Positions 1 through 8,524 of a DNA stretch of 64,000 bases are shown piece after piece. The notes beneath the pieces were generated by a model. It saw only the letters and a program-made list of their open reading frames with translations. It searched no databases and was not told the DNA's origin. A program made the position numbers and the translations under genes. Source of the stretch: an uncultured Bacteroides sp. (lineage in GTDB: Bacteria; Bacteroidota; Bacteroidia; Bacteroidales; Bacteroidaceae); the NCBI GenBank assembly GCA_945833835.1, contig CAMAFR010000005.1:1-64000 (forward strand), written 5' to 3'. How positions within the stretch are numbered: position 1 is the stretch's first letter; each line of letters opens with the position of its first letter.

Positions 1-867
1 GTACAAGGTTTTATCCGTGAGGTACGCTTTACCGATTTTCAGCAGGTAAAGAAGGGGGACACACTCGTTATCATTGAGGAGGCCGAGTTCCGCCTGCGGC
101 TGGCTCAGGCGGAGACAGACCTGCTCCGCGCCGAACAGGGTTCGAAGGGAACGGCAAGCAGCATTGTCACCACTAAGACGAGCATGACCGTTACTGAGGC
201 GGGTATCGAATCGGCACGTGTGCAGATGGAGAATGCCCTGCGTGAGGATAACCGTTTCAAAAACCTTCTCGGTCAGGATGCCGTCACGCCACAACAGTAC
301 GACAACGTACATACGGCTTATCTGAGTGCCAAGGCTGCCTATGATCAGGCGGTTCGTTCACGCCAGATGCAGTCGGCTGTTGTGGCCGAGCAGGGGCATC
401 ACCTTTCGGTTGCGGAGCAGGGCATTGAGCTGGCCCGCCGTGCTGTAGACCTGGCCCGTCTCAACTTGTCCTATTGCTACATCATTGCTACTTGCGACGG
501 TACTGTCGGCACGAAGGACATTCATGTGGGGCAGCTGGTGAATCCGGGCCAGACACTGGTGAGTGTCGTTGACAAGGAGGAACGTTGGATTGAGGCGAAC
601 TACAAGGAAAGCCAGTTGCCACACATCAAGGTGGGTGATAAGGTGGAGATTACGGCTGACGCCGTTCCGGGGGTGGCATATACAGGTACGGTGGAACGCA
701 TTTCAGGTGCTACCGGCAGTGCCTTCTCACTCCTCCCTATCGACAATGCCACCGGCAATTTTGTGAAGGTGGAACAACGTGTTACCGTGCGCATCAAGCT
801 CGACACCAGCGGTGATGTCGCCCGGCTGAAGGGCGGTTATAATGTGGAATGTATCGTGAAGGAGTAG
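1..867 (+). CDS. HlyD/EmrA-family membrane fusion protein, 5' end cut by window
   Basis: This is the periplasmic adaptor of a tripartite efflux pump, joining the inner-membrane MFS pump just downstream to an outer-membrane TolC-like channel. The frame is open from base 1, so the N-terminal membrane anchor and part of the first lipoyl half lie outside the window. The ORF-track start at 184 is internal. What remains is the helical hairpin (Ala/Gln-rich coiled coil), the second lipoyl half (DGTVGTKDIHVGQLVNPGQT) and a beta-barrel domain ending in GGYNVECIVKE. The MFS gene starts 6 bases after the stop, so the two are surely one operon. Family assignment is firm; the substrate is unknown. Confidence 0.9.
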   Translation, partial: VQGFIREVRFTDFQQVKKGDTLVIIEEAEFRLRLAQAETDLLRAEQGSKGTASSIVTTKTSMTVTEAGIESARVQMENALREDNRFKNLLGQDAVTPQQYDNVHTAYLSAKAAYDQAVRSRQMQSAVVAEQGHHLSVAEQGIELARRAVDLARLNLSYCYIIATCDGTVGTKDIHVGQLVNPGQTLVSVVDKEERWIEANYKESQLPHIKVGDKVEITADAVPGVAYTGTVERISGATGSAFSLLPIDNATGNFVKVEQRVTVRIKLDTSGDVARLKGGYNVECIVKE

Positions 868-873
868 TGCGCA

Positions 874-2499
874 ATGGGACAGTTAACAGAATTTTTTATG
901 AAGGGTGCCGGCGGTCCTCCGCCCAACATGGGCTTTTCCATGCCGATGATGAAGGGGTGGGTGCCGCGCCGTGTCCAGCCTTGGCTGTATGTGCTGACCG
1001 CCCTTTGCTTTCAGTTCAGCGGAGGCATCTACCTCGGTGCGTTGGATGCCATCCGTGGCACCACCAACTTCATGATTGAGGACGTGCTCTTCCTGCTTTA
1101 TGCCACCCTGGCAGGCATGGCTGTGTATTTCCCTATGCTCTTCCGCATGAAGTTCCGTTTCACCAACCAGCAGCTGCTTTGCGGTTCTGCCATTGTCCTT
1201 GGCTTGTGCAATGGGTTGACCATGTATTGCCAGTCGATGCCTGTACTCGCGGTGGCTTGCTTCATTGCCGGAATGGCCAAGATACAAGGCACGTTCGAGT
1301 GTATGAGCAACATCCAGCTGTGGATCACCCCGCGGCGTGATTTTGCAGTGTTTTTCCCCGTACTCCACATCATCCTGCTCACGGCTATCGAGGGTAGTGG
1401 ATGGCTGGCTGCCTGGTTCGGCCATCATTTCACCTGGCAGATGATGCACGTCTTTACGATAGGCACCATGTCGTTCGTACTGTTTACGCAAGTGGTCTGT
1501 TGCCGTCCGTTCTGCCCCATGCCCCAGCGGCTGTCACTCAAAGGGATTGACTATCAGGGAGCGTTGCTCATCTGCGGGCTGATGCTGGTGGTGTCCTACA
1601 TCGTGGTGTTTGGTGACTATCTCATGTGGTTCGATACGCTCCGCATGCGCCTGCTGCTCGGTGCGGCCATGGTGCTTTTCGGCATCGTGCTCTACCGCTT
1701 GCACTATTACCGTTACCCTTACGTCGAGCTGGGTCTGTTCACACGTCGCAACGTCATTCCCATTCTCTTGGTCACTTTCTTTGCCGAATTGGCTTTTGGT
1801 GCAGAACACACTATGGAAGAGATACTTTACAGTGAGGTCATCCGTTTGGAGGAACTGACCAAAGAGGCGCAGTATATGTGGGCGCTTCCCGGTATGTATG
1901 TGGGCATTCTGCTGGACCTCTATTGGCTGAAAGTCAGGAAATGGAAGATCTGGAAACTCTTCGGAATAGCTTTTATCAGTATTGCGTTCTATGGGATGTT
2001 GATGTACTTCACGCTGGACATGAATGTCCATATCGAGCAGTACCGGCTGGCCATATTCTTGCGAGGTTTTGCTTATGCCATCCTTGCCCCCGCATTGATG
2101 TGGGCTTTAGACGAATCAGTGCCCAGCCTTGAACAATTTTTCATGGGCTTGTTCGTGTTCAATATCCTCCACATGTATCTGGCAGGAGCAGCCGGTTATG
2201 GTATTTATACCACCATTTTCTTGCACCTGATGAACGAAAACATGATGAGTTACGGACAGCAGCTTACCCTTACCCACTTGGATATAGCGCACTTTGACTT
2301 CAGTGGATACGTCGGGCACGACTTCCTGCACTCCATGATGATGGTGGCCATGAAGCAGGTCTATGGCTATGTCATTTGGTTTGCCTTGGCTCTTGCTGCC
2401 CTCTTCCTGTTATGCGACATTCCTGCGGTCCGTACCAATATCCGGAAAGTACCCCGCTGGCCGGTTTATGCCATCGAGTACCTTGCCAGAAAAAAGTAA
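874..2499 (+). CDS. MFS efflux transporter, DHA2/EmrB-like
   Basis: A 541-residue integral membrane protein with many hydrophobic segments, the length expected of 14-TM DHA2 drug/proton antiporters. It lies directly behind a HlyD/EmrA-type adaptor, which is the usual EmrAB arrangement. It would export a substrate across the inner membrane and pass it to the adaptor. The family motifs are weak, as is common for Bacteroidetes members, so the call rests on length, hydrophobicity and neighbour. A strong hairpin follows the gene, so the operon probably ends here. The substrate (drug, bile salt or fatty acid) cannot be told from sequence. Confidence 0.8.
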   Translation: MGQLTEFFMKGAGGPPPNMGFSMPMMKGWVPRRVQPWLYVLTALCFQFSGGIYLGALDAIRGTTNFMIEDVLFLLYATLAGMAVYFPMLFRMKFRFTNQQLLCGSAIVLGLCNGLTMYCQSMPVLAVACFIAGMAKIQGTFECMSNIQLWITPRRDFAVFFPVLHIILLTAIEGSGWLAAWFGHHFTWQMMHVFTIGTMSFVLFTQVVCCRPFCPMPQRLSLKGIDYQGALLICGLMLVVSYIVVFGDYLMWFDTLRMRLLLGAAMVLFGIVLYRLHYYRYPYVELGLFTRRNVIPILLVTFFAELAFGAEHTMEEILYSEVIRLEELTKEAQYMWALPGMYVGILLDLYWLKVRKWKIWKLFGIAFISIAFYGMLMYFTLDMNVHIEQYRLAIFLRGFAYAILAPALMWALDESVPSLEQFFMGLFVFNILHMYLAGAAGYGIYTTIFLHLMNENMMSYGQQLTLTHLDIAHFDFSGYVGHDFLHSMMMVAMKQVYGYVIWFALALAALFLLCDIPAVRTNIRKVPRWPVYAIEYLARKK

Positions 2500-2536
2500 G
2501 TGTCTTCTCCAGATACGAATAAGCTTTGTGATAGAT

Positions 2537-2575
2537 ACACAAGGGCCCACTGAAATCATCAGTGGGCCCTTGTGT
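2537..2575. terminator. Bidirectional hairpin terminator between MFS gene and tmRNA
   Basis: A perfect 17-bp stem (ACACAAGGGCCCACTGA and its complement) closes a 5-base loop. It sits between the 3' ends of two convergent units, the efflux operon and the tmRNA gene. A long T-run is absent, but position and stem strength fit a terminator for both strands. Confidence 0.75.
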
Positions 2576-2579
2576 ACCC

Positions 2580-2975
2580 TGGTGGAGCTGGAGGGAGTCG
2601 AACCCTCGTCCAAACAAGGAAGCCATACGCTTTCTACATGCTTATCTCTGCCTTCGGTTTTCGTGCGTAAGCAAGACCAGAGCCACCCACTTGCGCCTTA
2701 GTCCCTCTATCTCATTCCGACTGCGGGACGAAGCCGGAACTATTCCCGATTTTGCTGCACCGCCGGATCAAACGCTTCGGAACAAGAGCTTTTGGGCGAT
2801 GTCTCGTTTCTGCCACTGTGGCAGAAATAAAGCTAATCTACTGTACTTCGATTAAGCAGCGAGAGCATAAGATTCGTTGCCAGATAATTGTTGGATAACT
2901 GGGATTATAGTGCCAATCACCGACGCACTGCATGCTTACGTACCACATCTCTCGCTGTCAAAACCAAACAACCCC
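2580..2975 (-). ncRNA. ssrA: transfer-messenger RNA (tmRNA)
   Basis: This RNA rescues stalled ribosomes and tags the unfinished protein for degradation. On the minus strand the 5' end reads GGGGTTGTTTGGTTTTGACAG and the 3' end is a T-arm (GAGGGTTCGACTCCCTC) followed by CAGCTCCACCA. The two ends pair as an alanine-type acceptor stem, and CCA is encoded. The tag reading frame (2852-2881) is GGC AAC GAA TCT TAT GCT CTC GCT GCT TAA, giving GNESYALAA. The length of about 396 nt is normal. The 5' boundary is set by acceptor pairing and could be off by a base or two. Confidence 0.95.
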
Positions 2976-3001
2976 ATCGAGATGGATACTTATCCATGCC
3001 G

Positions 3002-3033
3002 CAAAGGTAGGCTTTTCGGACGGATTCTCCAAA
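3002..3033 (-). promoter_or_regulatory. Bacteroidetes-type promoter for tmRNA
   Basis: On the minus strand TTTG (3033-3030) and TACCTTTG (3009-3002) are 20 bases apart, close to the Bacteroides -33/-7 consensus. The predicted start is 15-20 bases upstream of the mature tmRNA 5' end. Confidence 0.7.
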
Positions 3034-3057
3034 TGTTTTTTTCATTTTAATAGAAAG

Positions 3058-3094
3058 CCAGCAGGTGTGCCGGCAGCCCCGGCACACCTGCTGG
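3058..3094 (-). terminator. Hairpin terminator after GH92 gene
   Basis: A 16-bp perfect stem (CCAGCAGGTGTGCCGG with its complement) and 5-base loop lie just past the stop codon of the GH92 gene. An A/T-rich stretch follows on the minus strand. It separates the mannosidase transcript from the tmRNA promoter. Confidence 0.7.
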
Positions 3095-3101
3095 TGCGGA
3101 T

Positions 3102-5294
3102 TTATTTCATCTTGTACACCAGAGTGCCGCCTTTCATGATGTCTTCATGGGTGATGTAGTTCTTGGTGTAAGGCTCGCCGTTCAGGGTGATGCTGTCCAC
3201 GTACTTGTGTTCCTTGCTCAGACCTTCGGCCAGGATGGTGAAGGTCTTGCCGTCCGCCAGATGGAGGACGAACTTCGGCATTTGCGGAGCGCCGAACACA
3301 TATTGTGCGCTGACGGGGTTCACCGGATAGAAGCCCATGGCCGAGAGCATGTACCAGGCTGACATCTGGCCGCAGTCGTCATTGCCGCAGAGGCCGTTGG
3401 GCTTGGGCAGATACTGGGTGTCGAAAATCTCGCGCACCAGTTCCTGCGTGCGTTCGGGCTTGCCGGCCAGGGCGTAGAGGTAGGTTACGTGGTGGCTCGG
3501 CTCGTTGCCGTGTGCATACTGGCCGATGAGGCCGGTCACGTCGGCCTGGTTGGTCTCCAGCTTCAGGGTGAACATCGAGTCCAGCTTGTTCAGGAACGGT
3601 TCTTCACCGCCCATCAGGGCGATGAGGCCCGGGATGTCGTGCTGCACGTGCCAGGTGTACTGCCATGCGTTGCCTTCGGTATAGTCGCCGCCCACACTCT
3701 CGGAGTGGCCCACCTGGCTGGGGTTGAAGGGCGATTTCCAAGAGCCGTCGCTCTTGCGCGGACGCATGAACTTCGTCTCGGGGTCGAACAGGTTCTTGTA
3801 GAAGTCGGCACGCTTGCTGAAGTAAGCGGCCTCCTCGGTCTTGCCCATGCGCTGCGCCATGTCGGCTGCGGCATAGTCATCATACACGCTTTCCAGAGTG
3901 GACGACACCGATTCGGCAGCAATGAGGTCGGTGGGCAGATAGCCGTATTTCATGTACGTCTCCCAGTCTGATTTTAGCTTGTGCGATTCGGTCTGGGTGC
4001 GCTTGATGGCCTCGAAGGCGCGTTCGGCATCGAAGCCGTGGAAACCTTTGGCGTAAGCCTCGGCCACGATGGAGACGGCGTGGTTGGCCACCATGCAGTA
4101 GTTCTCCTTGCCCCACAGTCCCCAGATGGGCAGGAAGCCCTGCACCTCGGCCTGGTCGACGAGCGAGTTGACAAAGCCATCCACACGTTCGGGCACCATG
4201 ATGGTGTAGAACGGATGGGCGGCGCGGTACGTGTCCCATGCCGAGAAGGTGGAATAGAACTTGCCTCCGGTGGCGGCCACTACCTCGTCGGCAGCGTTGC
4301 GGTACATGCCGTCTACGTCGGTGATTTCGTTGGGCTGGATCAGCGCGTGATAGAAAGAGGTGTAGAAGTTGGTCTTCTGGTCGTCGGTGCCTTCCATTTC
4401 GATGCGGCTCAGGTAGCTGTTCCATTCGTCGTGCGCCCGCTGGCGGGTGCCGTCGAAGTCCCATCCCGGCAGCTCGGCGGCCAGGTTCTTCTTGGCGCCC
4501 TCGACGCTGGTGGTGGACAAGGCCAGCTTCATGAGCACCTGTTCGCCCGGCTGCACGTCGGTGAAGCTGGCGATGATGCGCTTGCCCTTTTCCGTCTCGG
4601 CCATCGGCAGGTCGATGGTGCTGCCCACGGGATGGTCGAACTGGAGGACAAAGAAGTAGTCCTGGTTCACCCATACGCTGTTCTTCACGTGGCCGGTGAG
4701 GGTGGTCTCGTTTTCCCACTGCACCTCGCAGGCCCTTACTTGTGAGTGGTACTGGTTCTCGTTCCACGACGGGCCGTGCTGCAGGTCGATGAGTACGGAG
4801 GCAGAGTCGGCCGTGTTGTAGGTGTAGCGGTGCAGGGCCGCATGGGTGGTGGCGGTCAGCTCGGCTTTCACGCCGGGACGGTCGAGGGTCACGGTGTAGT
4901 AGCCCGGTGTGGCCGCTTCGGTGGCTTTGCTGAACGGGCTGCGGTAGTCATCCCAGGCGCGGGTACGCGGGCCGGTGACCGGCATGACCAGCAGGTCGCC
5001 GAGGTCCATACAGCCGGTACCGTTGAGGTGCGTCTGGCTGAAGCCCCAGATGATGGAGTCGGTGTAGACATATTCCGAGCAGTATTGCCATCCCACGGCA
5101 CCGGTGACAGGGCTTGTCTGAATCATGCCGAAGGGCGAGCAGGCACCGGGGAAGGTGTGGCCGTTGTCGGCCGCCCCGATGAAGGGATTGACGTATTGGG
5201 TATAGTCGGTAGCGGCCTGGCGTGTTGCCGTAGAGCAGCCGGTGGCGAGTGCCGTGAGCGCGATGCCGCAACCTAAAGTGATGAGTTTGTTCAT
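3102..5294 (-). CDS. GH92 family alpha-mannosidase, lipoprotein
   Basis: A predicted exo-acting, calcium-dependent alpha-mannosidase that trims mannose from N-glycans or yeast mannan. It is 730 residues with a lipoprotein signal (LATGC, Cys20), so it is probably anchored to a membrane facing the periplasm or surface. The N-terminal beta-sandwich begins YVNPFIGAADNGHTFPGA. The (alpha/alpha)6 catalytic domain carries the GH92 signatures GNEPSHHVTYLY (about residue 605) and GNDDCGQMSAWYMLSAMGFYPV (about 645). The mannose-6-phosphate isomerase gene is 115 bases upstream on the same strand, so release and catabolism of mannose appear linked. No SusC/SusD pair is nearby, so this is not a full polysaccharide utilisation locus. 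Confidence 0.92.
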   Translation of the reverse strand: MNKLITLGCGIALTALATGCSTATRQAATDYTQYVNPFIGAADNGHTFPGACSPFGMIQTSPVTGAVGWQYCSEYVYTDSIIWGFSQTHLNGTGCMDLGDLLVMPVTGPRTRAWDDYRSPFSKATEAATPGYYTVTLDRPGVKAELTATTHAALHRYTYNTADSASVLIDLQHGPSWNENQYHSQVRACEVQWENETTLTGHVKNSVWVNQDYFFVLQFDHPVGSTIDLPMAETEKGKRIIASFTDVQPGEQVLMKLALSTTSVEGAKKNLAAELPGWDFDGTRQRAHDEWNSYLSRIEMEGTDDQKTNFYTSFYHALIQPNEITDVDGMYRNAADEVVAATGGKFYSTFSAWDTYRAAHPFYTIMVPERVDGFVNSLVDQAEVQGFLPIWGLWGKENYCMVANHAVSIVAEAYAKGFHGFDAERAFEAIKRTQTESHKLKSDWETYMKYGYLPTDLIAAESVSSTLESVYDDYAAADMAQRMGKTEEAAYFSKRADFYKNLFDPETKFMRPRKSDGSWKSPFNPSQVGHSESVGGDYTEGNAWQYTWHVQHDIPGLIALMGGEEPFLNKLDSMFTLKLETNQADVTGLIGQYAHGNEPSHHVTYLYALAGKPERTQELVREIFDTQYLPKPNGLCGNDDCGQMSAWYMLSAMGFYPVNPVSAQYVFGAPQMPKFVLHLADGKTFTILAEGLSKEHKYVDSITLNGEPYTKNYITHEDIMKGGTLVYKMK

Positions 5295-5327
5295 GGTTGT
5301 TCTGGTTTTGATGGGTCTTGCCGAAGG

Positions 5328-5372
5328 CAGCGAAGCACCTGCCGCTGCAAGCGTGCGGCAGGTCCTTCGCTG
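5328..5372. other. Hairpin in the manA-GH92 gap
   Basis: Arms CAGCGAAGCACCTGCCGC and GCGGCAGGTCCTTCGCTG pair over 18 positions with one mismatch around a 9-base loop. It falls between manA and the GH92 start on the minus strand, with no T-run after it. It may be a partial terminator or an RNA-stability element tuning GH92 relative to manA. Confidence 0.55.
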
Positions 5373-5409
5373 GTCCGGTAGGGGTGGCGGGCAGCCGCCA
5401 CCTCAGGGA

Positions 5410-6381
5410 TTATACATACGTTTCCAGGAATTTGGCGTTTCCTTCGGGTCTCACTTCCAGTTCCTTGGTAGTGGCCGGGAAGAGGATGGACTCGCCGGCC
5501 TGCATGGGCACCGTGTTGCCCTCGTTGTCGGTGACGGTGGCTTTGCCTTCCATGCAGATGTAGATGACGAACGAATCCAGCTCGCTGTAATCCAAGCTCA
5601 TGGGTTCGGTGAGGTCATAGACGGTCGTCGTGAAGTAGGGGCAGGACACCAGTTCCACCGGTTCGTCTTTCTTCGGGGTGTAGTTGGTGCGGTAGTCGTC
5701 CTCTACCGAGTAGTCGATGGCGTCTTTTGACAGTTCGGTGTGCAGCTCGCGGGTATTGCCGTTCTTGTCCTTGCGGTTGAAGTCGTAGATGCGGTAGGTG
5801 ATGTTGGACGTTTCCTGGATTTCGGCGATGAAGCAGCCGGCGCCGATGCTGTGGATGCGTCCGGCGGGCAGGTAGTAGACGTCGCCCGGCTGTACGGCAT
5901 ACTCCTTCAGTGCGTCCGTTATGGTGTTGTCGGCAATCATGGCCGCATACTGTTCGGGGGTAATCTGCTGGCTGAGTCCGGAACGCAGGTGGGCCTTGCC
6001 CTCGGCGTTGTCGATGACGTACCACATTTCTGTCTTGCCGCGGGAGTTGTGGCGTTTTTCGGCCAGTTCGTCATCCGGGTGCACCTGGATGGAGAGGTCG
6101 TCTTGCGCGTCGATGAACTTGATGAGCAGGGGGAACTGTCCGTTGAAGCGCTTGTAGTTCTCTTCGCCCACCAGCGCGCCTTTGTATTCGTCCATCATCT
6201 GCTGGAGGTTCTTGCCGGCATCCGCACCGTTGGCCACGACAGACTCGTCACCGGGCACGCCCGAGATTTCCCAGCTTTCGCCTACTTTCTCCTGCTGCAG
6301 GTCGAGGTTCTTGAACGGAATGATTTTCTCGCCACCCCAGATGGTGGATTTCAATAAGGGTTGAAATTTAAGTGGATACAT
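5410..6381 (-). CDS. manA: Mannose-6-phosphate isomerase, class I (cupin)
   Basis: Interconverts mannose-6-phosphate and fructose-6-phosphate, linking mannose use to glycolysis and GDP-mannose synthesis. The 323-residue protein opens with PLKFQPLLKSTIWGGEKI, as in short bacterial PMI proteins. Zinc-site motifs are visible: IQVHPDD (about residue 110), the Glu in GKTEMWYVID, and RIHSIGAG (about 185). The C-terminal cupin ends with the ESILFPAT stretch. It lies 52 bases after pyrH and precedes the GH92 mannosidase. Cytoplasmic; no signal peptide. Confidence 0.93.
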   Translation of the reverse strand: MYPLKFQPLLKSTIWGGEKIIPFKNLDLQQEKVGESWEISGVPGDESVVANGADAGKNLQQMMDEYKGALVGEENYKRFNGQFPLLIKFIDAQDDLSIQVHPDDELAEKRHNSRGKTEMWYVIDNAEGKAHLRSGLSQQITPEQYAAMIADNTITDALKEYAVQPGDVYYLPAGRIHSIGAGCFIAEIQETSNITYRIYDFNRKDKNGNTRELHTELSKDAIDYSVEDDYRTNYTPKKDEPVELVSCPYFTTTVYDLTEPMSLDYSELDSFVIYICMEGKATVTDNEGNTVPMQAGESILFPATTKELEVRPEGNAKFLETYV

Positions 6382-6433
6382 GATTTGTAAGATTTGTAGG
6401 TTATGTAATAGGTTCTTTTCTCACAGAGGGGGC

Positions 6434-7144
6434 TCAGTTGTGGACCAGGGTGCCAATGTTCTCGCCCGACAGGACTTTCTTGAGGTTGCCCACGGTGTCC
6501 ATGTCGAACACGATGATGGGCAGGCGGTTTTCCTTGCACATGCAGGTGGCGGTGAGGTCCATCACCTTCAGTCCGCGGGCCAGCACCTCGTCGTAGGTGA
6601 TGTCGTCGAACTTGGTGGCGGTGGGGTCCTTTTCGGGGTCGGCGGTGTAGATGCCGTCCACGCGCGTACCCTTGAGCATGACATCGGCCTCAATCTCGAT
6701 GCCGCGTAGGGAGGAGCCGGTGTCGGTGGTGAAGAACGGATTGCCGGTGCCTGCCGACATGATGACCACTTCGCCGTTCTCCATGGCCTCGATGGCTTTC
6801 CATTTGGTGTAGAATTCGCCGATGGGTTCCATCCGGATGGCCGTCAGCACCCGTGCCTTCACGCCGGCGGCTGTTAAGGCCGAGCTGAGGCCAAGGCTGT
6901 TGATGACGGTGGCCAGCATTCCCATCTGGTCTCCCTTCACGCGGTCGAAGCCCTTGCCGGCTCCGCTCAGGCCGCGGAAGATGTTCCCGCCGCCGATGAC
7001 GATGCCTATCTGGACACCCATGTCGTGGATTTCCTTGATTTGCAGGGCATATTCGCCGAGGCGCTTTTCGTCGATTCCGTATTTCTTTTCTCCCATCAGG
7101 CTCTCGCCGCTCAGCTTGAGCAGTATGCGTTTAAATCTTGCCAT
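6434..7144 (-). CDS. pyrH: UMP kinase
   Basis: Phosphorylates UMP to UDP with ATP in pyrimidine synthesis; bacterial UMP kinases are hexamers of the amino-acid-kinase fold. The ORF track starts at 7192, but the conserved start is MARFKRILLKLSGESLMG at 7144, giving 236 residues, the usual length. Motifs seen are LLKLSGE (phosphate binding), GGGNIFRG (about residue 52), SAGTGNPFFTTDT (about 132) and DGIYTADPEKDP (about 170). It is 52 bases upstream of manA and could be co-transcribed. A TAAATTTG -7 element lies upstream inside the end of the MATE gene. Confidence 0.95.
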   Translation of the reverse strand: MARFKRILLKLSGESLMGEKKYGIDEKRLGEYALQIKEIHDMGVQIGIVIGGGNIFRGLSGAGKGFDRVKGDQMGMLATVINSLGLSSALTAAGVKARVLTAIRMEPIGEFYTKWKAIEAMENGEVVIMSAGTGNPFFTTDTGSSLRGIEIEADVMLKGTRVDGIYTADPEKDPTATKFDDITYDEVLARGLKVMDLTATCMCKENRLPIIVFDMDTVGNLKKVLSGENIGTLVHN

Positions 7145-7189
7145 AGTATATAAATAGTATGAATGGTTATAGTGTTCGTTGTTATTTCG

Positions 7190-7197
7190 CAAATTTA
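7190..7197 (-). promoter_or_regulatory. Possible -7 element for pyrH
   Basis: TAAATTTG on the minus strand fits TAnnTTTG and lies about 46 bases before the pyrH start. No convincing -33 TTTG is seen at the right distance, so this is a weak call. Confidence 0.35.
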
Positions 7198-8511
7198 AGA
7201 AATAGTTTTGAATGTGTCACTATCTTTCAAGAGGCAAAATCCTTGCAAAAGGGCACGAAGGGCCAAATAACTGATGTAGGCCATCCACAGGGCATGGTTG
7301 CCGAGGGCGGGATGCAGCCCGAAGTAGAGCAGGAAGAAGGCTGCGGCGGTGGCCGACGCGCTTTTGAGCATGATGCCGGTGGCGGTGATGCCGATGCAGA
7401 TGCCGTCGAACAAAAAGGCGGCAAAGCCGCACAGCGGGATGGCGAGCACCCAGTAGAAGTAAGCCCCGGAGGCGGCAATGACCGTTCCGTTGTCGGTCAG
7501 CAGCGCGAGGAAGCCTTTGCCGCAGGCGGCATAGAGCAGGGTGAAGCCCACGGCCAGACCGATGCCCCACCCGAACAGGTGGCGGACGGTAGCGTGCAGG
7601 GCGGCGCGGTCGCCGCTGCCCCACTGTTTGCCCGACAGGGCTTCGCCGGCATAGGCAAACCCGTCCATGATGTAGGAGAACAAGGTGAACAGCTGCATGA
7701 GCAGGGTGTTGACGGCAAGCAGGGTGTCGCCGTAGGCGGCACCGGTGGAGGTGAACCATACGTTGACCGCTACCAAGCAGAGGGTGCGCAGGAAGATGTC
7801 GCGGTTCACTTTGAAGAAACGCATCATGACTCCCCGTTCGAGCAGGCCGGTGAGGCGGCAGCAAGACCGCAGGTGGGAGTAGCGGTGGGCCCAGAGGCCG
7901 ATGGCCAGCAACAGCCCGGCATATTGTGCCGTGAGGGTGCCCAAGGCCACTCCCTCCACCTTCAGGTGCAGCTGGAAGACGAAGAACAGGCTGGCACCGA
8001 TGTTCACCAGGTTCTGCAGGATGGCTATCAGCATGGGGTAGCGGGAGTTCTGCATCCCGATGAACCACCCGATGAAGCTGTACAGTCCCAGGGTGGCGGG
8101 AGCCCCCCAGATGCAGATATGGAAGTAGCGGGTGGCCAGCTGCTCCACTTCCGTGCTGGCCTCCATGAAGTGGAAGGCCGCCAGGCGGATGGGCGTTTGC
8201 AGCACGATGAGCGTCACGGCCAGCAGGAGGCTGAGGCCCACAGAGCGCAGCAGGATGCGGGTGGCTTCGGCGAGGTCCTGCTGTCCGTAAGCCTGGGCGG
8301 TCAGTCCGCCGGTCCCCATGCGCAGGAATCCGAAGACCCAGTAAATCATGCTGAACAGCATGCCGCCCACGGCAATGGCACCGATGTAGGAGGCGGCGCC
8401 CAGATGGCCGACAATGCTGACATCCACCAGCCCTAACAAGGGCACGGTGATGTTGGACACGATGGAGGGGACGGCTATCCGGAGGATGTCCCGGTTGATG
8501 GCTTTCTTCAT
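7195..8511 (-). CDS. MATE family efflux transporter (DinF-like)
   Basis: A 438-residue membrane protein from MKKAINRDILRIAVPSIVSNITVPLLGLVD, the typical start of a MATE antiporter. The IAVPSIVSN... and AIAVGGMLFSMIYWVFGFLRMGTGGLTAQAYGQ segments match DinF-like MATE proteins. About 12 membrane helices can be read. It would export cationic compounds using an ion gradient. I chose ATG 8511 over the upstream in-frame codon at 8535, which would overlap birA. The stop lies close to the pyrH promoter region. The substrate is unknown. Confidence 0.9.
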   Translation of the reverse strand: MKKAINRDILRIAVPSIVSNITVPLLGLVDVSIVGHLGAASYIGAIAVGGMLFSMIYWVFGFLRMGTGGLTAQAYGQQDLAEATRILLRSVGLSLLLAVTLIVLQTPIRLAAFHFMEASTEVEQLATRYFHICIWGAPATLGLYSFIGWFIGMQNSRYPMLIAILQNLVNIGASLFFVFQLHLKVEGVALGTLTAQYAGLLLAIGLWAHRYSHLRSCCRLTGLLERGVMMRFFKVNRDIFLRTLCLVAVNVWFTSTGAAYGDTLLAVNTLLMQLFTLFSYIMDGFAYAGEALSGKQWGSGDRAALHATVRHLFGWGIGLAVGFTLLYAACGKGFLALLTDNGTVIAASGAYFYWVLAIPLCGFAAFLFDGICIGITATGIMLKSASATAAAFFLLYFGLHPALGNHALWMAYISYLALRALLQGFCLLKDSDTFKTIS

Positions 8512-8524
8512 GCGGCGGCCTCCG

